Counted from the stretch's first letter, positions 25,542 to 34,563 are shown. The stretch is DNA of 64,000 nt from Cellulomonas sp. RIT-PI-Y (GCF_025642745.1 NZ_JANZKP010000015.1:1-64000), one strand, 5' to 3'. Notes: generated by a model from the sequence alone, not told the origin. A program made the numbers and translations.

Positions 25542-26317
25542 CCGCAGCGAACATCCCCACCATCCAGCTGCCGAACGGCCCGATGCCCCTGCTCGGGCTC
25601 GGCACCTGGCAGTCCGAGGGCGACGACGCCGAGCGTGCGGTGATCACCGCACTGGAGCTCGGCTACACCCACATCGACACCGCCACCGGCTACGGCAACC
25701 AGGCCCAGGTCGGACGTGCCCTGGCCGCCGTCGGCATCGACCGGGACAGCGTGTTCGTCACCACCAAGCTCCCGCCGGACCACGCGGGCCGCGAGCGCCA
25801 GACCCTCACCGAGTCGCTGGCCGAGCTCGGCACCGACCACCTGGACCTGTGGCTGATCCACTGGCCGCCCAACAAGCAGGCCACCCCCGACACCTGGCGG
25901 GAGTTCATCGCCGCCCGGGACGAGGGCCGGGTGCGCAACATCGGGGTGTCGAACTACTCCCTCGACCAGATCGACGAGCTGATCGCCGCCACCGGCGAGG
26001 CTCCCGCGGTCAACCAGATCCCGTGGAGCCCCACCGACTGGGACGCCGACCTGGTGGCCGGGCACGCCGACCGAGGTGTGGCGATCGAGGGCTACAGCCC
26101 GTTCAAGCGCACCGACATGTCCGCACCCGTCCTGGCCGAGATCGCCGAGACGCACGGCGTCAGCCCGCAGCAGGTCGTGCTGCGCTGGCACCTGGACCAC
26201 GGCATCGTCGTGATCCCCAAGTCGGTGCACCGCGAGCGGATCGAATCCAACCTCGACGTGCTGGGCTTCCAGCTGTCGCCCGAGGAGCTGGCGCGGATCG
26301 ACGCGCTCGGGAAGTGA
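25538..26317 (+). CDS. Aldo-keto reductase
   Basis: NADPH-dependent carbonyl reductase of 259 residues, family AKR5-like. The catalytic tetrad is visible: Asp and Tyr in HIDTATGYGN, Lys in VFVTTKLPPDH and His in LWLIHWPPNK. Cofactor-binding parts are VGVSNYS-like IGVSNYSLDQ, EGYSPFKR and VVIPKSVHRERIESNLDV. The gene is translationally coupled to the AraC-type regulator before it and to the VanY-type gene after it (GTGA, 26314-26317). The physiological substrate is unknown; the link with the regulator suggests aldehyde or keto-compound detoxification. Confidence 0.94.
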   Translation: MTAANIPTIQLPNGPMPLLGLGTWQSEGDDAERAVITALELGYTHIDTATGYGNQAQVGRALAAVGIDRDSVFVTTKLPPDHAGRERQTLTESLAELGTDHLDLWLIHWPPNKQATPDTWREFIAARDEGRVRNIGVSNYSLDQIDELIAATGEAPAVNQIPWSPTDWDADLVAGHADRGVAIEGYSPFKRTDMSAPVLAEIAETHGVSPQQVVLRWHLDHGIVVIPKSVHRERIESNLDVLGFQLSPEELARIDALGK

Positions 26318-27273
26318 GCCCCGCGGTGGTGGACGACGGATCGGCGGGACGCCGCGACCGGCGCGCCCGGACCCGTCGCCACCACCGCACCCGGCTGATC
26401 GCCGCCGGGGCCGCGGTGCTGCTGATCGCCACGGGCGCGGTGGCCGGTGCGCTCGCGCTGCGCGGCGGGCCGTCCGCACCTCAGGTGGACGCCGACGCGC
26501 TCGCCCTGTCGGCGGAGCTGACCGCACAGGAGCAGGACTTCCTGTCCGACCGGTCGCGGACCGCCGACGTCGCGGCCTCCCGCCAGGTCCAGCAGCGCGC
26601 CGCCGACCGGGCCGCCGCGGCCGCGCAGGCACAGGCCGAGGCCGAGGCGGCCGCAGCAGCGGCCGCAGCCGCCGCAGAACAGGCCGCCGCCGAGGAGGAG
26701 GCCGCCCGCGCTGCTGCTGCCGAGGCCACCTCCGCCCCGCCAGGAGCCCCCACGAGCTCCCGGATCGCCGGCTGGGTCGACGGCCGTCCGGTCGACGCGA
26801 ACGGCAACGTCCTGTGGGTCACCTCCGTGCCCACCGCGGACGGCGACGGCTCCAACGGCCACATGCCGATGTCCGCCATGTGCGCGATCGGCTGGGGCAC
26901 CGACCAGCTCGGCTTCACCCAGTACCTGCGCTGCGATGCCGCCGACGCGCTCACCGCGCTGAACGACGCCTATCGCGCGGCCTTCGGCGCCTCCCTCGAC
27001 CTGGATCTGACCTACCGCTCCTACGAGGACCAGGTCGCGATGAAGGCCGCACTCGGCGGCCTGGCCGCCACCCCCGGCACCTCCAGCCACGGTCTCGGTC
27101 TCGCGCTCGACGTGCAGGAGTGGCCGCAGACCTACGGCTTCGGCACCGAGCGGTACCAGTGGCTGGTGGCGAACGCGCCGACCTACGGCTGGTACGCACC
27201 GGACCGGGTGCGCGAGGGGCAGCCCTACGCGGAGTACTGGCACTTCGAGTACGGGCCGGGGCGGAGCAGCTGA
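26314..27273 (+). CDS. VanY-type D,D-carboxypeptidase with Ala-rich coiled coil
   Basis: Membrane-anchored M15 peptidase of 319 residues, acting on peptidoglycan stems outside the cell. A basic cytoplasmic start (RRDRRARTRRHHRTR) precedes one membrane helix (LIAAGAAVLLIATGAVAGAL). Next comes a 70-residue Ala/Glu/Gln-rich predicted coiled coil (about 90-140), then the catalytic domain with DLTYRSYEDQ, the zinc motif SSHGLGLALDV and the final YWHFEYG. A Cys pair (MCAIGWGTDQ and RCDAADA) may form a disulfide. GTG 26314 overlaps the preceding stop; a GTG at 26326 is an alternative. The coupling to a reductase operon is odd for a cell-wall enzyme. Confidence 0.9.
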   Translation: MSPAVVDDGSAGRRDRRARTRRHHRTRLIAAGAAVLLIATGAVAGALALRGGPSAPQVDADALALSAELTAQEQDFLSDRSRTADVAASRQVQQRAADRAAAAAQAQAEAEAAAAAAAAAAEQAAAEEEAARAAAAEATSAPPGAPTSSRIAGWVDGRPVDANGNVLWVTSVPTADGDGSNGHMPMSAMCAIGWGTDQLGFTQYLRCDAADALTALNDAYRAAFGASLDLDLTYRSYEDQVAMKAALGGLAATPGTSSHGLGLALDVQEWPQTYGFGTERYQWLVANAPTYGWYAPDRVREGQPYAEYWHFEYGPGRSS

Positions 27274-27391
27274 CGACACCCGGTGCACCCGCCCGCGCTG
27301 TGGCACAGTGGCCAGGTCCGGCGGCCCGGCGTCGAGGCGGCGCGACGAGGCCCCGCCCGCGGGCCGTCCAGCATCGCCCAGGAGGCATCGC

Positions 27392-28705
27392 ATGACAGCG
27401 TCCGTCCCCGATCCGCACACCCCAGCGGCTCCGGCCACCGACGACCAGACCCGGCACCCGAGCCGATCGGGTCCGTTGGACACCGCGCAGGATCAGCTGC
27501 GCTCCGCGGTCCGGCTGCTCGGCTACGACGAGGGCATGCACGCCATGCTCGCCACCCCGCGCCGGGAACTGCACGTGGCGGTGCCGCTGCGCCGGGACGA
27601 CGGCAGCGTGCAGGTGCTGGCCGGGTACCGGGTGCAGCACAACATCTCCCGCGGACCGGGCAAGGGCGGACTGCGGTACGCCCCCGGGGTCGACATCGAC
27701 GAGGTGCGCGCGCTGGCCATGTGGATGACCTGGAAGTGCGCGGTGGTCGACCTGCCCTACGGCGGTGCGAAGGGCGGGGTGGCGATCGACCCCCGCGGGT
27801 ACTCGACGGCGGAGCTGGAGCGGGTGACCCGGCGGTACACCTCGGAGCTGATGCCGGTGATCGGTCCGGAACGGGACATCATGGCGCCGGACATCGGGAC
27901 CACCGAGCAGACCATGAGCTGGGTGATGGACACCTACTCGGTGAACACCGGGTTCACGACCCCCGGGGTGGTGACCGGCAAGCCATTGGCGGTCGGTGGC
28001 TCGCTGGGCCGGGCGACCGCGACCTCACGCGGGGTGGTGCACGCGGCGGAGGCAGCGCTGGCCGATGCCGGGACCGGGCTGCCGGAGGTGACCTGCGCGG
28101 TGCAGGGCTTCGGCAAGGTCGGGTCGCATGCCGCCCGGTTCCTGGCGGACGGCGGCGCCCGGGTGGTCGCGGTCAGCGACGAGAACGGCGGGGTGTACGC
28201 GGCGGACGGTCTGGACCTGGCCGCGTTGCAGCGGCACGTGGCGGAGACAAGCTCCGTGCAGGGGTTCCCGCAGGCGGACCCGATCGGCAACGACGAGCTG
28301 CTGGGACTGGACGTCGACGTGCTGGTGCCGGCCGCGGTGGAGAACGTGCTGGACGCCGACTCCGCCCGGCGGGTGAAGGCGCGCTGGGTGGTGGAGGGCG
28401 CGAACGGCCCCACCACCTCCGAGGGCGACCGGGTGCTGGCCGAGCGCGGGATCACCGTGGTGCCGGACATCCTGGCGAACGCGGGCGGCGTGGTGGTGTC
28501 CTACTTCGAGTGGGTGCAGGCCAACCAGGCGTACTGGTGGAGCGAGGTCGAGATCGCGGAGAAGCTGGCCCAGCGGATGCGGACCGCGTACCAGGCGGTG
28601 GCGACCCGGGCCCGGGCGGACGGGATCACGCTGCGCGACGCCGCCCTGGTGATCGGGGTGTCGCGGGTGGCGGAGGCGCACCAGCTGCGGGGCCTGTATC
28701 CGTGA
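27392..28705 (+). CDS. Glu/Leu/Phe/Val dehydrogenase (glutamate dehydrogenase type)
   Basis: Cytoplasmic amino-acid dehydrogenase of 437 residues, most like NAD(P)-glutamate dehydrogenases. It shows substrate-binding GPGKGGLRYAP, the catalytic lysine region MTWKCAVVDLPYGGAKGG, the catalytic Asp in IMAPDIGTTE, and a Rossmann fingerprint CAVQGFGKVGSHAARFL. ILANAGGVVVSYFEWVQANQ is typical of the family's C-terminal helix. The ATG at 27392 has AGGAGG at 27380-27385, one of the best ribosome sites in the window. With PutA nearby it could join proline catabolism to 2-oxoglutarate, but they are not co-transcribed. Confidence 0.93.
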   Translation: MTASVPDPHTPAAPATDDQTRHPSRSGPLDTAQDQLRSAVRLLGYDEGMHAMLATPRRELHVAVPLRRDDGSVQVLAGYRVQHNISRGPGKGGLRYAPGVDIDEVRALAMWMTWKCAVVDLPYGGAKGGVAIDPRGYSTAELERVTRRYTSELMPVIGPERDIMAPDIGTTEQTMSWVMDTYSVNTGFTTPGVVTGKPLAVGGSLGRATATSRGVVHAAEAALADAGTGLPEVTCAVQGFGKVGSHAARFLADGGARVVAVSDENGGVYAADGLDLAALQRHVAETSSVQGFPQADPIGNDELLGLDVDVLVPAAVENVLDADSARRVKARWVVEGANGPTTSEGDRVLAERGITVVPDILANAGGVVVSYFEWVQANQAYWWSEVEIAEKLAQRMRTAYQAVATRARADGITLRDAALVIGVSRVAEAHQLRGLYP

Positions 28706-28759
28706 TCGGGATCAGCGGGCCCGGGAAGCGGTGACGGGTCGGGGACGTTGCGACCTGAT

Positions 28760-29782
28760 GTGACCGATCAGCGCACCGTCCCCCTCTCCGTCCTCGACCT
28801 GTCCGGTGTCGGCACCGGACGCACCTCCGCCGATGCCCTGGCGGACTCGACCGCCCTGGCCCGGACCGCCGACCGGCTGGGCTTCCACCGGTTCTGGGTG
28901 GCGGAGCACCACTCGATGCCCGCCGTGGCCTCCACCTCCCCGGCGGTGCTGCTGGCCCACCTGGGCGCCCACACCGACCGGATCCGGCTGGGTTCGGGCG
29001 GCGTGATGCTGCCGAACCACCCCTCGCTGGTGATCGCGGAGCAGTTCGCCATGCTGGAGGCGCTGCACCCGGGACGGATCGACCTGGGGATCGGCCGGGC
29101 GCCGGGCGCGGATCCGATGACCGCCGCGGCGCTGCGGCGCACCGGTGAGGAGGACTTCCCGACCGAGCTGGTCGACGTGCTGGCGCTGCTGGGCCAGCCC
29201 GCCGCCGGGCTCTCCCCGACCCCCGCCGCGACCCGCCTGATCGCCACCCCGTCGGCGTCCGGGACCCCGCAGGTGTGGCTGCTCGGCTCCAGCCTGTACA
29301 GCGCCCAGCTGGCGGCCCGGCTGGGGCTGGCGTTCAGCTACGCGCACCACTTCAACACCGGCCTGACCGAGCAGGCGGCGGCCGCCTACCGCAGCGGGTT
29401 CCAGCCGTCCGCGGTACAGGCCCGGCCCCGGTTCATGGTGTCGTCGTCGGTGATCGTCGCGGACTCCGAGGAGCGGGCGGCCTGGCTGTCCGGTCCGAGC
29501 CGGGTGATGATGCTGCGGCTGCGCACCCGCGGCCCGCTGGCCCCGGTCGTCACGCCGGAGGAGGCCGAGCAGCTGCTGGACACCCTGGCGGCCGACCCGG
29601 ACGGCCGCGCGGTCATGGCGCAGATCCCCGGCACCCAGATCACCACCACCGCCGAGCCCGCGGTCGCGGCGCTGCGCGAGCTGGTGGACCGGGTGGACGC
29701 CGACGAGCTGATGCTCACCGCGACGACCTACGACGTCGCGGACCGGATCCACACGCTGGAGCGGATCGCCGAGCTCTGGTGA
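28760..29782 (+). CDS. Luciferase-like flavin monooxygenase (LLM class)
   Basis: A 340-residue TIM-barrel protein of the bacterial luciferase family that probably uses reduced FMN. Diagnostic parts are SVLDLSGVGTG at the N-terminus, GFHRFWVAEHHSMPAVASTS, IRLGSGGVMLPNHPSLVIAE, LHPGRIDLGIGRAPG and FSYAHHFNTG. This is the LLM subgroup 'MsnO8' type widely annotated without known substrate. I choose GTG 28760 (TDQRTVPLSVL) over a TTG at 28748. It ends 29 bp before the META gene in the same direction. No partner flavin reductase is adjacent. Confidence 0.88.
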   Translation: MTDQRTVPLSVLDLSGVGTGRTSADALADSTALARTADRLGFHRFWVAEHHSMPAVASTSPAVLLAHLGAHTDRIRLGSGGVMLPNHPSLVIAEQFAMLEALHPGRIDLGIGRAPGADPMTAAALRRTGEEDFPTELVDVLALLGQPAAGLSPTPAATRLIATPSASGTPQVWLLGSSLYSAQLAARLGLAFSYAHHFNTGLTEQAAAAYRSGFQPSAVQARPRFMVSSSVIVADSEERAAWLSGPSRVMMLRLRTRGPLAPVVTPEEAEQLLDTLAADPDGRAVMAQIPGTQITTTAEPAVAALRELVDRVDADELMLTATTYDVADRIHTLERIAELW

Positions 29783-29811
29783 GCGCGGCCCGGCGATGAC
29801 ATCATCGGCGG

Positions 29812-30162
29812 ATGGACGAGGTCGTCGGTCGCAGCTGGATGGTCACGGATCTGTCCGGGGAGGCGGTCGGCGACCGGCCCCCGACCCTGCACTTCGAGGA
29901 GGACGGGCAGGTCTACGGCAACGGCGGGGTGAACCGGGTGCGTGGCACCTGGGCGCTGACCGACGGACGGCTGACCTTCGGCCCGATCGTCGCGACCCTG
30001 ATGGCCGGTCCGCCGGAGCGGATGGCGGTGGAGCGCGCGGTCCTCGGGCTGCTCACCGGACCGCTGACGGTGACCGTCGCCGACGACGAGCTGCTGCTGT
30101 CCGCCGAGGACGGCCGCACCGCCCGTCTGGTGCCCGCCCCGCCGGAGTCCGAGCTGCTCTAG
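29812..30162 (+). CDS. META domain-containing protein (HslJ-like)
   Basis: A 116-residue protein consisting of one META domain: WMVTDLSGEAVGDRPPTLHF, the GNGGVNRVRGTWALTDGRLT turn that replaces the usual GCN element, and TVADDELLLSAEDGRTARLV. Unlike many homologues it has no signal peptide, so it is cytoplasmic as annotated. META proteins such as HslJ are linked to heat or drug tolerance in E. coli, but the biochemical role is unknown. It faces hemQ across a 37-bp gap with no clear terminator. Confidence 0.85.
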   Translation: MDEVVGRSWMVTDLSGEAVGDRPPTLHFEEDGQVYGNGGVNRVRGTWALTDGRLTFGPIVATLMAGPPERMAVERAVLGLLTGPLTVTVADDELLLSAEDGRTARLVPAPPESELL

Positions 30163-30199
30163 GCGCACGGCGACCGGCGAGGACTCCGGCGGCGATCGC

Positions 30200-30934
30200 T
30201 CAGGCGCGCGGCTGGCGCTCCGCCCACGCGCCCAGGTCGACCTTCGGCCCGGTGTAGAACGGGGTCTCCTCCCGCACGTGCAACCGGGCGCCGGTGGCCC
30301 GCAGATCACGCATCAGGTCCACGATCCGGTGCAGCTCGTCCGCCTCGAAGCCGAGGATCCACTCGTAGTCGCCCAGCGCGAAGGACGACAGGGTGTTGGC
30401 CCGGACGTCGGCGTAGTCCCGGGCGGCGTGCCCGTGCTCGCGCAGCAGCTCCCGGCGCTCGGCCTCGGGCAGCACGTACCAGTCGTAGGACCGCACGAAG
30501 GGGTACACGCACAGGTAGGCGCGCGGTTCCTCGCCGGCCAGGAACGCCGGGACGTGACCGCGGTTGAACTCGGCCGGACGGTGCATCGCCACGACGGACC
30601 AGACCGGGAGCAGGTGCGCGCCGAGCTCGCTGGCCCGCAGCCGGTGGAAGGCGTCCTGCACCGACTCGATCGTCGGACCGTGCCACCACACCATCAGATC
30701 CGCGTCGGCCCGCAGACCGGCGACGTCGTACCAGCCGCGCACCACCAGGTCCTCGGGGCGGTCGTCACCGGTCAGCGTGTCCAGCACCTCGGCCACGGCG
30801 CGCTGACGGGCGGCGGCGTCGGCCGGCAGCGGGCTGGAGACCTCGAACACCGCGTACATCGCGTAGCGCAGTGAGGCGTTGATCTGGTCGGCGACCTCGG
30901 GGGTGTGGCCGCCGGCTTCCGGGGTGGTGCTCAT
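30200..30934 (-). CDS. hemQ: Coproheme decarboxylase HemQ (ChdC)
   Basis: Last enzyme of the coproporphyrin-dependent heme pathway of Gram-positive bacteria, decarboxylating coproheme III to protoheme with peroxide. The 244-residue sequence has the chlorite-dismutase-like fold, with [34 protein letters not shown], and [20 protein letters not shown], in which the Tyr of SYDWY is the catalytic radical site of the actinobacterial enzymes. Its ATG overlaps the cpfC stop (30931-30934), so ferrochelatase is made first and HemQ is coupled to it, matching pathway order. Regulation would follow the palindrome before cpfC. Confidence 0.96.
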   Translation of the reverse strand: MSTTPEAGGHTPEVADQINASLRYAMYAVFEVSSPLPADAAARQRAVAEVLDTLTGDDRPEDLVVRGWYDVAGLRADADLMVWWHGPTIESVQDAFHRLRASELGAHLLPVWSVVAMHRPAEFNRGHVPAFLAGEEPRAYLCVYPFVRSYDWYVLPEAERRELLREHGHAARDYADVRANTLSSFALGDYEWILGFEADELHRIVDLMRDLRATGARLHVREETPFYTGPKVDLGAWAERQPRA

Positions 30935-32166
30935 CGTGCAGTCGTCTCCTCCGTGGTGGCGCGGTCCGCGTCGTCGCGGCCCGCGTGATCCGATCCGGCG
31001 GTCGCCGGGATGCCGGTGTCCTGCCCGGCGCGCTGGAAGCAGCAGCCGGCGGCGCAGCGGTCGGGCCAGGCGCCCAGGTCGCCGACGGTGACCGGGGTGA
31101 CGTCCTCGCCGCGTTCGCGCGCCGCGCGCTCGGTGATCATGTCGACCAGGCCGGAGACGAAGGGCGCGCGGGTGGAGGCCGATCCGGCCCGGACCGCGGT
31201 CATGCCCAGCGACTCGGCGGTGGCCATCGCCTCGGTGTCGAGGTCGAAGGCGACCTCCATGTGGTCGGAGACGAAACCGATCGGGGACATCACCACGGCG
31301 GTCGTCCCCGCGCCGGCCCGCTCGGTCAGGACGTCGTTGATGTCCGGCTCCAGCCAGGGCTGCTGCGGCGGACCGGAGCGGGAGCAGAACGCCAGGCTGG
31401 ACTCCGGCATCACCCCGAACCGCTCGGCGACCAGCCCGGCCACCTCGCGGGCGACCTCCTGGTGCTGGGTGAGGTACGACGGGCGGCGCGCACCGGAACC
31501 CGCCTCCATCGCCTCCGGGATGGAGTGGGTGACGAACAGCAGCGGCGCCTCGGAGAGCAGCGCGGTGACCGGCCTGCCGGTCTTCCCGGCCAGCGCGGTG
31601 TACGCCTCGATCACCGCGTCGGCGTTCGCCCGGACGAAGCCCGGGTTGTTGAAGTAGTGCCGGAGCTTGTCGACCCGGATGCCGGCGGTGCCCTGGTCAC
31701 CGGTCGGGTCGGTGTCGTCCGCGCCGAGCCCCTGGAGCGAGGCGGCCAGGTGCTCGCGGTACTGCCGGCAGCCCGAGTACGAGCCGTAGGCGCTGGTCAC
31801 CACGGCGAGCACCCGGCGGTGTCCCGCCTCGCGCAGCGACTCCAGGGCACCCTCGGTGTACGGCTCCCAGTTCCGGTTGCCCCAGGCGATCGGCAGGTCG
31901 GTCAGGCCGCGGGCGTCCAGCTCGGCGCGCAGCGCGGCGATCAGGGCCCGGTTCTGGTCGTTGATCGGGCTCTTGCCGCCGAACAGCGCGTAGTGCTGAC
32001 TGACCTCGACCAGGCGCTCCTCCGGGATGCCCTTGCCGCGCGTCACGTTCCGCATGAACGGCAGCACGTCCGCGGGCTGCTCGGGACCACCGAAGGACAA
32101 CAGGAGCACGGCGTCGTACGGGGCGAGCGACGACGTCGTCGGGGCAGCAGAAGTCACGTCCTGCAT
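30931..32166 (-). CDS. cpfC: Coproporphyrin III ferrochelatase CpfC
   Basis: Inserts iron into coproporphyrin III; adjoining HemQ shows this is the coproporphyrin rather than protoporphyrin branch. The 411-residue protein has [20 protein letters not shown], the iron-site histidine in [12 protein letters not shown] and glutamate-bearing [19 protein letters not shown] Cys in [13 protein letters not shown] and three near the C-terminus (RCAAGCC) are the likely [2Fe-2S] ligands described for actinobacterial ferrochelatases. Two ATGs lie side by side; I take the inner one at 32166 because CAAGAT (32173-32178) would be a -10 box 6 nt before it. That -10 box is inside a 17-bp palindrome. Confidence 0.95.
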   Translation of the reverse strand: MQDVTSAAPTTSSLAPYDAVLLLSFGGPEQPADVLPFMRNVTRGKGIPEERLVEVSQHYALFGGKSPINDQNRALIAALRAELDARGLTDLPIAWGNRNWEPYTEGALESLREAGHRRVLAVVTSAYGSYSGCRQYREHLAASLQGLGADDTDPTGDQGTAGIRVDKLRHYFNNPGFVRANADAVIEAYTALAGKTGRPVTALLSEAPLLFVTHSIPEAMEAGSGARRPSYLTQHQEVAREVAGLVAERFGVMPESSLAFCSRSGPPQQPWLEPDINDVLTERAGAGTTAVVMSPIGFVSDHMEVAFDLDTEAMATAESLGMTAVRAGSASTRAPFVSGLVDMITERAARERGEDVTPVTVGDLGAWPDRCAAGCCFQRAGQDTGIPATAGSDHAGRDDADRATTEETTAR

Positions 32167-32173
32167 CATGTCA

Positions 32174-32190
32174 TCTTGAACAGTTCAAGA
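32174..32190. promoter_or_regulatory. 17-bp palindrome over cpfC promoter
   Basis: TCTTGAAC-A-GTTCAAGA, perfect 8-bp arms around one base, 8 bp upstream of the cpfC start and covering its likely -10 box. TTGAA/TTCAA-type palindromes of this length are typical of MarR-family operators, and a MarR gene lies 0.7 kb away. Confidence 0.75.
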
Positions 32191-32249
32191 ATTTCCAACG
32201 GCGGGGCCTCCGGCCGTGATCTTGTCCTGACGCGTCGTCAGCTCCTTGG

Positions 32250-32759
32250 TCAGGCGACGGTCTGCTCCCGCACCACGGCCAGCTGACCTGCGATGTCACG
32301 CGCCCAGGCGGCGACCGCCTCGAAGTCGCGGTGGTCGCCCTCCTTGGCCCGGGCGCCGGCGATCAGCGCCCGCTCCGCGAACGCCAGCTCGCTGCGCTGC
32401 AGCCGTCCGGCGAACGACCGGTGGCCGAGGGCACCGACCCGCTCGCGCAGCGCCAGCAGCTCGTGCGGCGAGTTCGCGGAGGCGGCCGGCTGGGTGGCCA
32501 GGCCGGAGGAGAACACCCACACCCGGCGGGCCAGCAGCTCGTCCTGCCACTGCCGGGCGAACTCCCGCGCGGCGGGCAGCCAGTGCGCGGTGTAGACCGC
32601 GGAGCCGAGCACCACCACGTCGACGTCGTCGAGCGAGGTGACCTCCTCCGGCGCGGACTCCACCACCTGGTGTCCGGCCTCGGTCAGCACTCGACCGATC
32701 GCCGAGCCGATCTCTGCGGTGGCGCCATGACGCGAGGCCACGGTGATCAGGACTCGCAT
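32250..32759 (-). CDS. Flavodoxin-domain protein (HemG-like)
   Basis: A 169-residue long-chain-like flavodoxin. The FMN phosphate loop is VASRHGATAEIGSAIG and the second FMN contact LGSAVYTAHWLPAARE; both are characteristic of the protoporphyrinogen-oxidase HemG / flavodoxin_5 subgroup, as is the Trp in AHWL. In this subgroup the enzyme passes electrons from porphyrinogens or other donors to the quinone pool. It lies 83 bp upstream of cpfC-hemQ on the same strand, which makes a role in heme synthesis attractive, though the coproporphyrin pathway normally uses the unrelated HemY/CgoX. Start 32759 has AGGGGG nearby. Confidence 0.82.
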   Translation of the reverse strand: MRVLITVASRHGATAEIGSAIGRVLTEAGHQVVESAPEEVTSLDDVDVVVLGSAVYTAHWLPAAREFARQWQDELLARRVWVFSSGLATQPAASANSPHELLALRERVGALGHRSFAGRLQRSELAFAERALIAGARAKEGDHRDFEAVAAWARDIAGQLAVVREQTVA

Positions 32760-32909
32760 GGGTCCCCCTCTACGGCTGATGCGGCGACGGGGCGAGGAAC
32801 GCACCCGACCCGATCAATCGTCAGTGCCGGGACGGCGCAGGTCGTGGGCCGGAGGTCCCCGATCGCCGCCGCGCGCCGTGTCGCCGGTCACGATCGGTGG
32901 ACGTGCGGG

Positions 32910-33377
32910 TCAGAGGTCCCGATCCAGGTCCGGGATCAGGCCCTGCCCCTGCCGGAGCGCCGCGGTCACCCGGCGCAGGGTCCGCAGCCCGTCCTCGTCC
33001 AGCGCCCCGCCGACGTAGTGCGCGATCGCCTCGACGTGCCGACGGCCCACCGCGCGCTGCAACGCCGCGCCCTCCGGGGTCAGGCCGACCAGGACGCCCC
33101 GGCCGTCCTCCGGCGACCGGTCCCGGCGCACCCAGCCCGCCGCCTCCAGCCGCTCGACCATCCGGCTCAGGCTGGGCTGGCTGAGCAGACTCGACTCGGC
33201 CAGCTCCCGCAGCCGCAGCCGCTGCTCGGGCGCACCGGACAGCGTGAACAGCACGTCGTACTCCCGCAGCGAGACCCGGTCCCAGATCGGGTCGCGCTGG
33301 AGCCGTCGCATGATCGCCACCTGGGTGCGGAACAGCTCCTCCCAGGCCTCGGCCGCCAGACGTGCGTCGCCGGTCAT
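32910..33377 (-). CDS. MarR-family transcriptional regulator
   Basis: A 155-residue winged-helix dimer. The recognition region is LRLRELAESSLLSQPSLSRM, followed by the wing VRRDRSPEDGRGVLVGLTPE; flanking helices form the dimer interface. I start it at the ATG 33377 (TGDARLAAEAW), which has GGAGG four bases upstream, not at the longer frame. It precedes the flavodoxin gene by 150 bp on the same strand. A palindrome of MarR type lies before cpfC, so this protein is the best local candidate to control the heme genes; this has not been shown. Confidence 0.9.
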   Translation of the reverse strand: MTGDARLAAEAWEELFRTQVAIMRRLQRDPIWDRVSLREYDVLFTLSGAPEQRLRLRELAESSLLSQPSLSRMVERLEAAGWVRRDRSPEDGRGVLVGLTPEGAALQRAVGRRHVEAIAHYVGGALDEDGLRTLRRVTAALRQGQGLIPDLDRDL

Positions 33378-33439
33378 CCGTCCTCCGTTCGCGGGGCGTG
33401 CAGCCCCCATTCTGGCCGACCGGCCGTACGCTGAGCCGC

Positions 33440-33991
33440 ATGCCCACCACCTACGTCCTGGTCGACGGCGAGAACATCGACGCCACCCTTGGGTCCTCGA
33501 TCCTCAACGGTCGGCCGACGCCGGAGCAGCGACCGCGGTGGGAGCGGGTGCTCGACTTCGCCCAGCGGACCTGGGGCCAGGACACCAAGGGGCTGTTCTT
33601 CCTCAACGCGACCAGCGGCACCCTGCCGATGTCCTTCGTCCAGGCGCTGCTGGCGATCGGATTCCAGCCGATCCCGCTGTCCGGCGAGGGCAAGGTCGTC
33701 GACATCGGCATCAAGCGCACCCTGGACGCGCTCGCCGACCGCGAGGGCGACGTCCTGCTCGCCTCGCACGACGGCGATTTCGCGCCGGAGATGGAGGCGC
33801 TGCTCGAGGACGACGACCGCAAGGTCGGCCTGCTGGCGTTCCGGGAGTTCACCAGCACCCAGCTGGCCCACCTGGTCGAGCAGGGCCTGGAGACCTTCGA
33901 CCTGGAGTCGGACGTCAAGGCGTTCAACGTGACGCTCCCCCGGCTGCGGATCATCCCGCTGGAGGAGTTCGACCCGCTGCGGTTCCTGTAG
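33440..33991 (+). CDS. NYN domain protein (PIN-like RNase fold)
   Basis: A 183-residue protein of the NYN/LabA-like group, PIN-fold nucleases that cleave RNA with a metal ion. The acidic triad sits in YVLVDGENIDATLG at the N-terminus, in DIGIKRTLDALADREGD and in LLASHDGDFAPEM. It has no extra RNA-binding domain. ATG 33440 follows TACGCT (33427-33432) by 7 nt, leaderless, and is divergent from the MarR gene. DUF1697 and HIT genes follow closely on the same strand, so the three may be one transcript. The RNA target is unknown. Confidence 0.88.
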   Translation: MPTTYVLVDGENIDATLGSSILNGRPTPEQRPRWERVLDFAQRTWGQDTKGLFFLNATSGTLPMSFVQALLAIGFQPIPLSGEGKVVDIGIKRTLDALADREGDVLLASHDGDFAPEMEALLEDDDRKVGLLAFREFTSTQLAHLVEQGLETFDLESDVKAFNVTLPRLRIIPLEEFDPLRFL

Positions 33992-33999
33992 GCACGGCC

Positions 34000-34563
34000 G
34001 TGGACACCCCGGTCGTCGCCCTGCTCCAGGCGGTGAACCTGGGCGGGCGCGGCATGGTGCCGATGGCCCGGCTCCGGGAGGTCACGGCGGCGCTCGGGCA
34101 CCGGGACGTGTCCACCTGGCTGGCCACCGGGAACCTGCTGCTGCGGCCCCGGCCGGACTTCACCGGGGACCGCGCGGAGCTGGTCGACGAGCTCACCGGC
34201 CGGTTCCGCGCGGAGCTGGACCTGCCGCTGGGACTGGTCGTGCGCACGCTGGACCAGATGTCCGCGGTGGTCGCCGCCAATCCTTATCCCGAGGCCGCCG
34301 CCGACCGGCCGTCCCGACTGATCGTGATGTTCTACGACGGTCCGGTCGCCGAGGGCAGTCCGGACCTGACCCGCTACGGACCGGAGTCGGCGACCTTCCA
34401 CCACGAGGAGGGCTACATCGACTACGTGGACGGCATCGGGCGGTCGAAGCTCACAGGGAAGGTGCTGGACCGGGCCGCGGGGGCGAAGGGCTCCGGGCGG
34501 AACTGGAACACGGTGCTCGCCCTCACCCGCAAGCTCGCCGACCTGGGTACCGTGGCCGGATGA
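34000..34563 (+). CDS. DUF1697 family protein
   Basis: A 187-residue member of DUF1697, a widespread family of unknown function with a ferredoxin-like alpha/beta fold. Hallmarks are the start PVVALLQAVNLGGRGMVPMA, WLATGNLLLRPR (the family's 'TGNV/LL' strand) and the end IGRSKLTGKVLDRAAG with GSGRNWNTVLALTRKLAD. GTG 34000 is 8 bp after the NYN stop. The stop overlaps the HIT gene start by ATGA (34560-34563). Nothing in the sequence suggests its substrate. Confidence 0.87.
   Translation: MDTPVVALLQAVNLGGRGMVPMARLREVTAALGHRDVSTWLATGNLLLRPRPDFTGDRAELVDELTGRFRAELDLPLGLVVRTLDQMSAVVAANPYPEAAADRPSRLIVMFYDGPVAEGSPDLTRYGPESATFHHEEGYIDYVDGIGRSKLTGKVLDRAAGAKGSGRNWNTVLALTRKLADLGTVAG

Noticed and set aside
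26640-26720. Sequence repeat in the GCC/GCA-rich stretch
   Set aside because: It encodes the Ala-rich coiled coil of the VanY-type protein and is explained by codon use.
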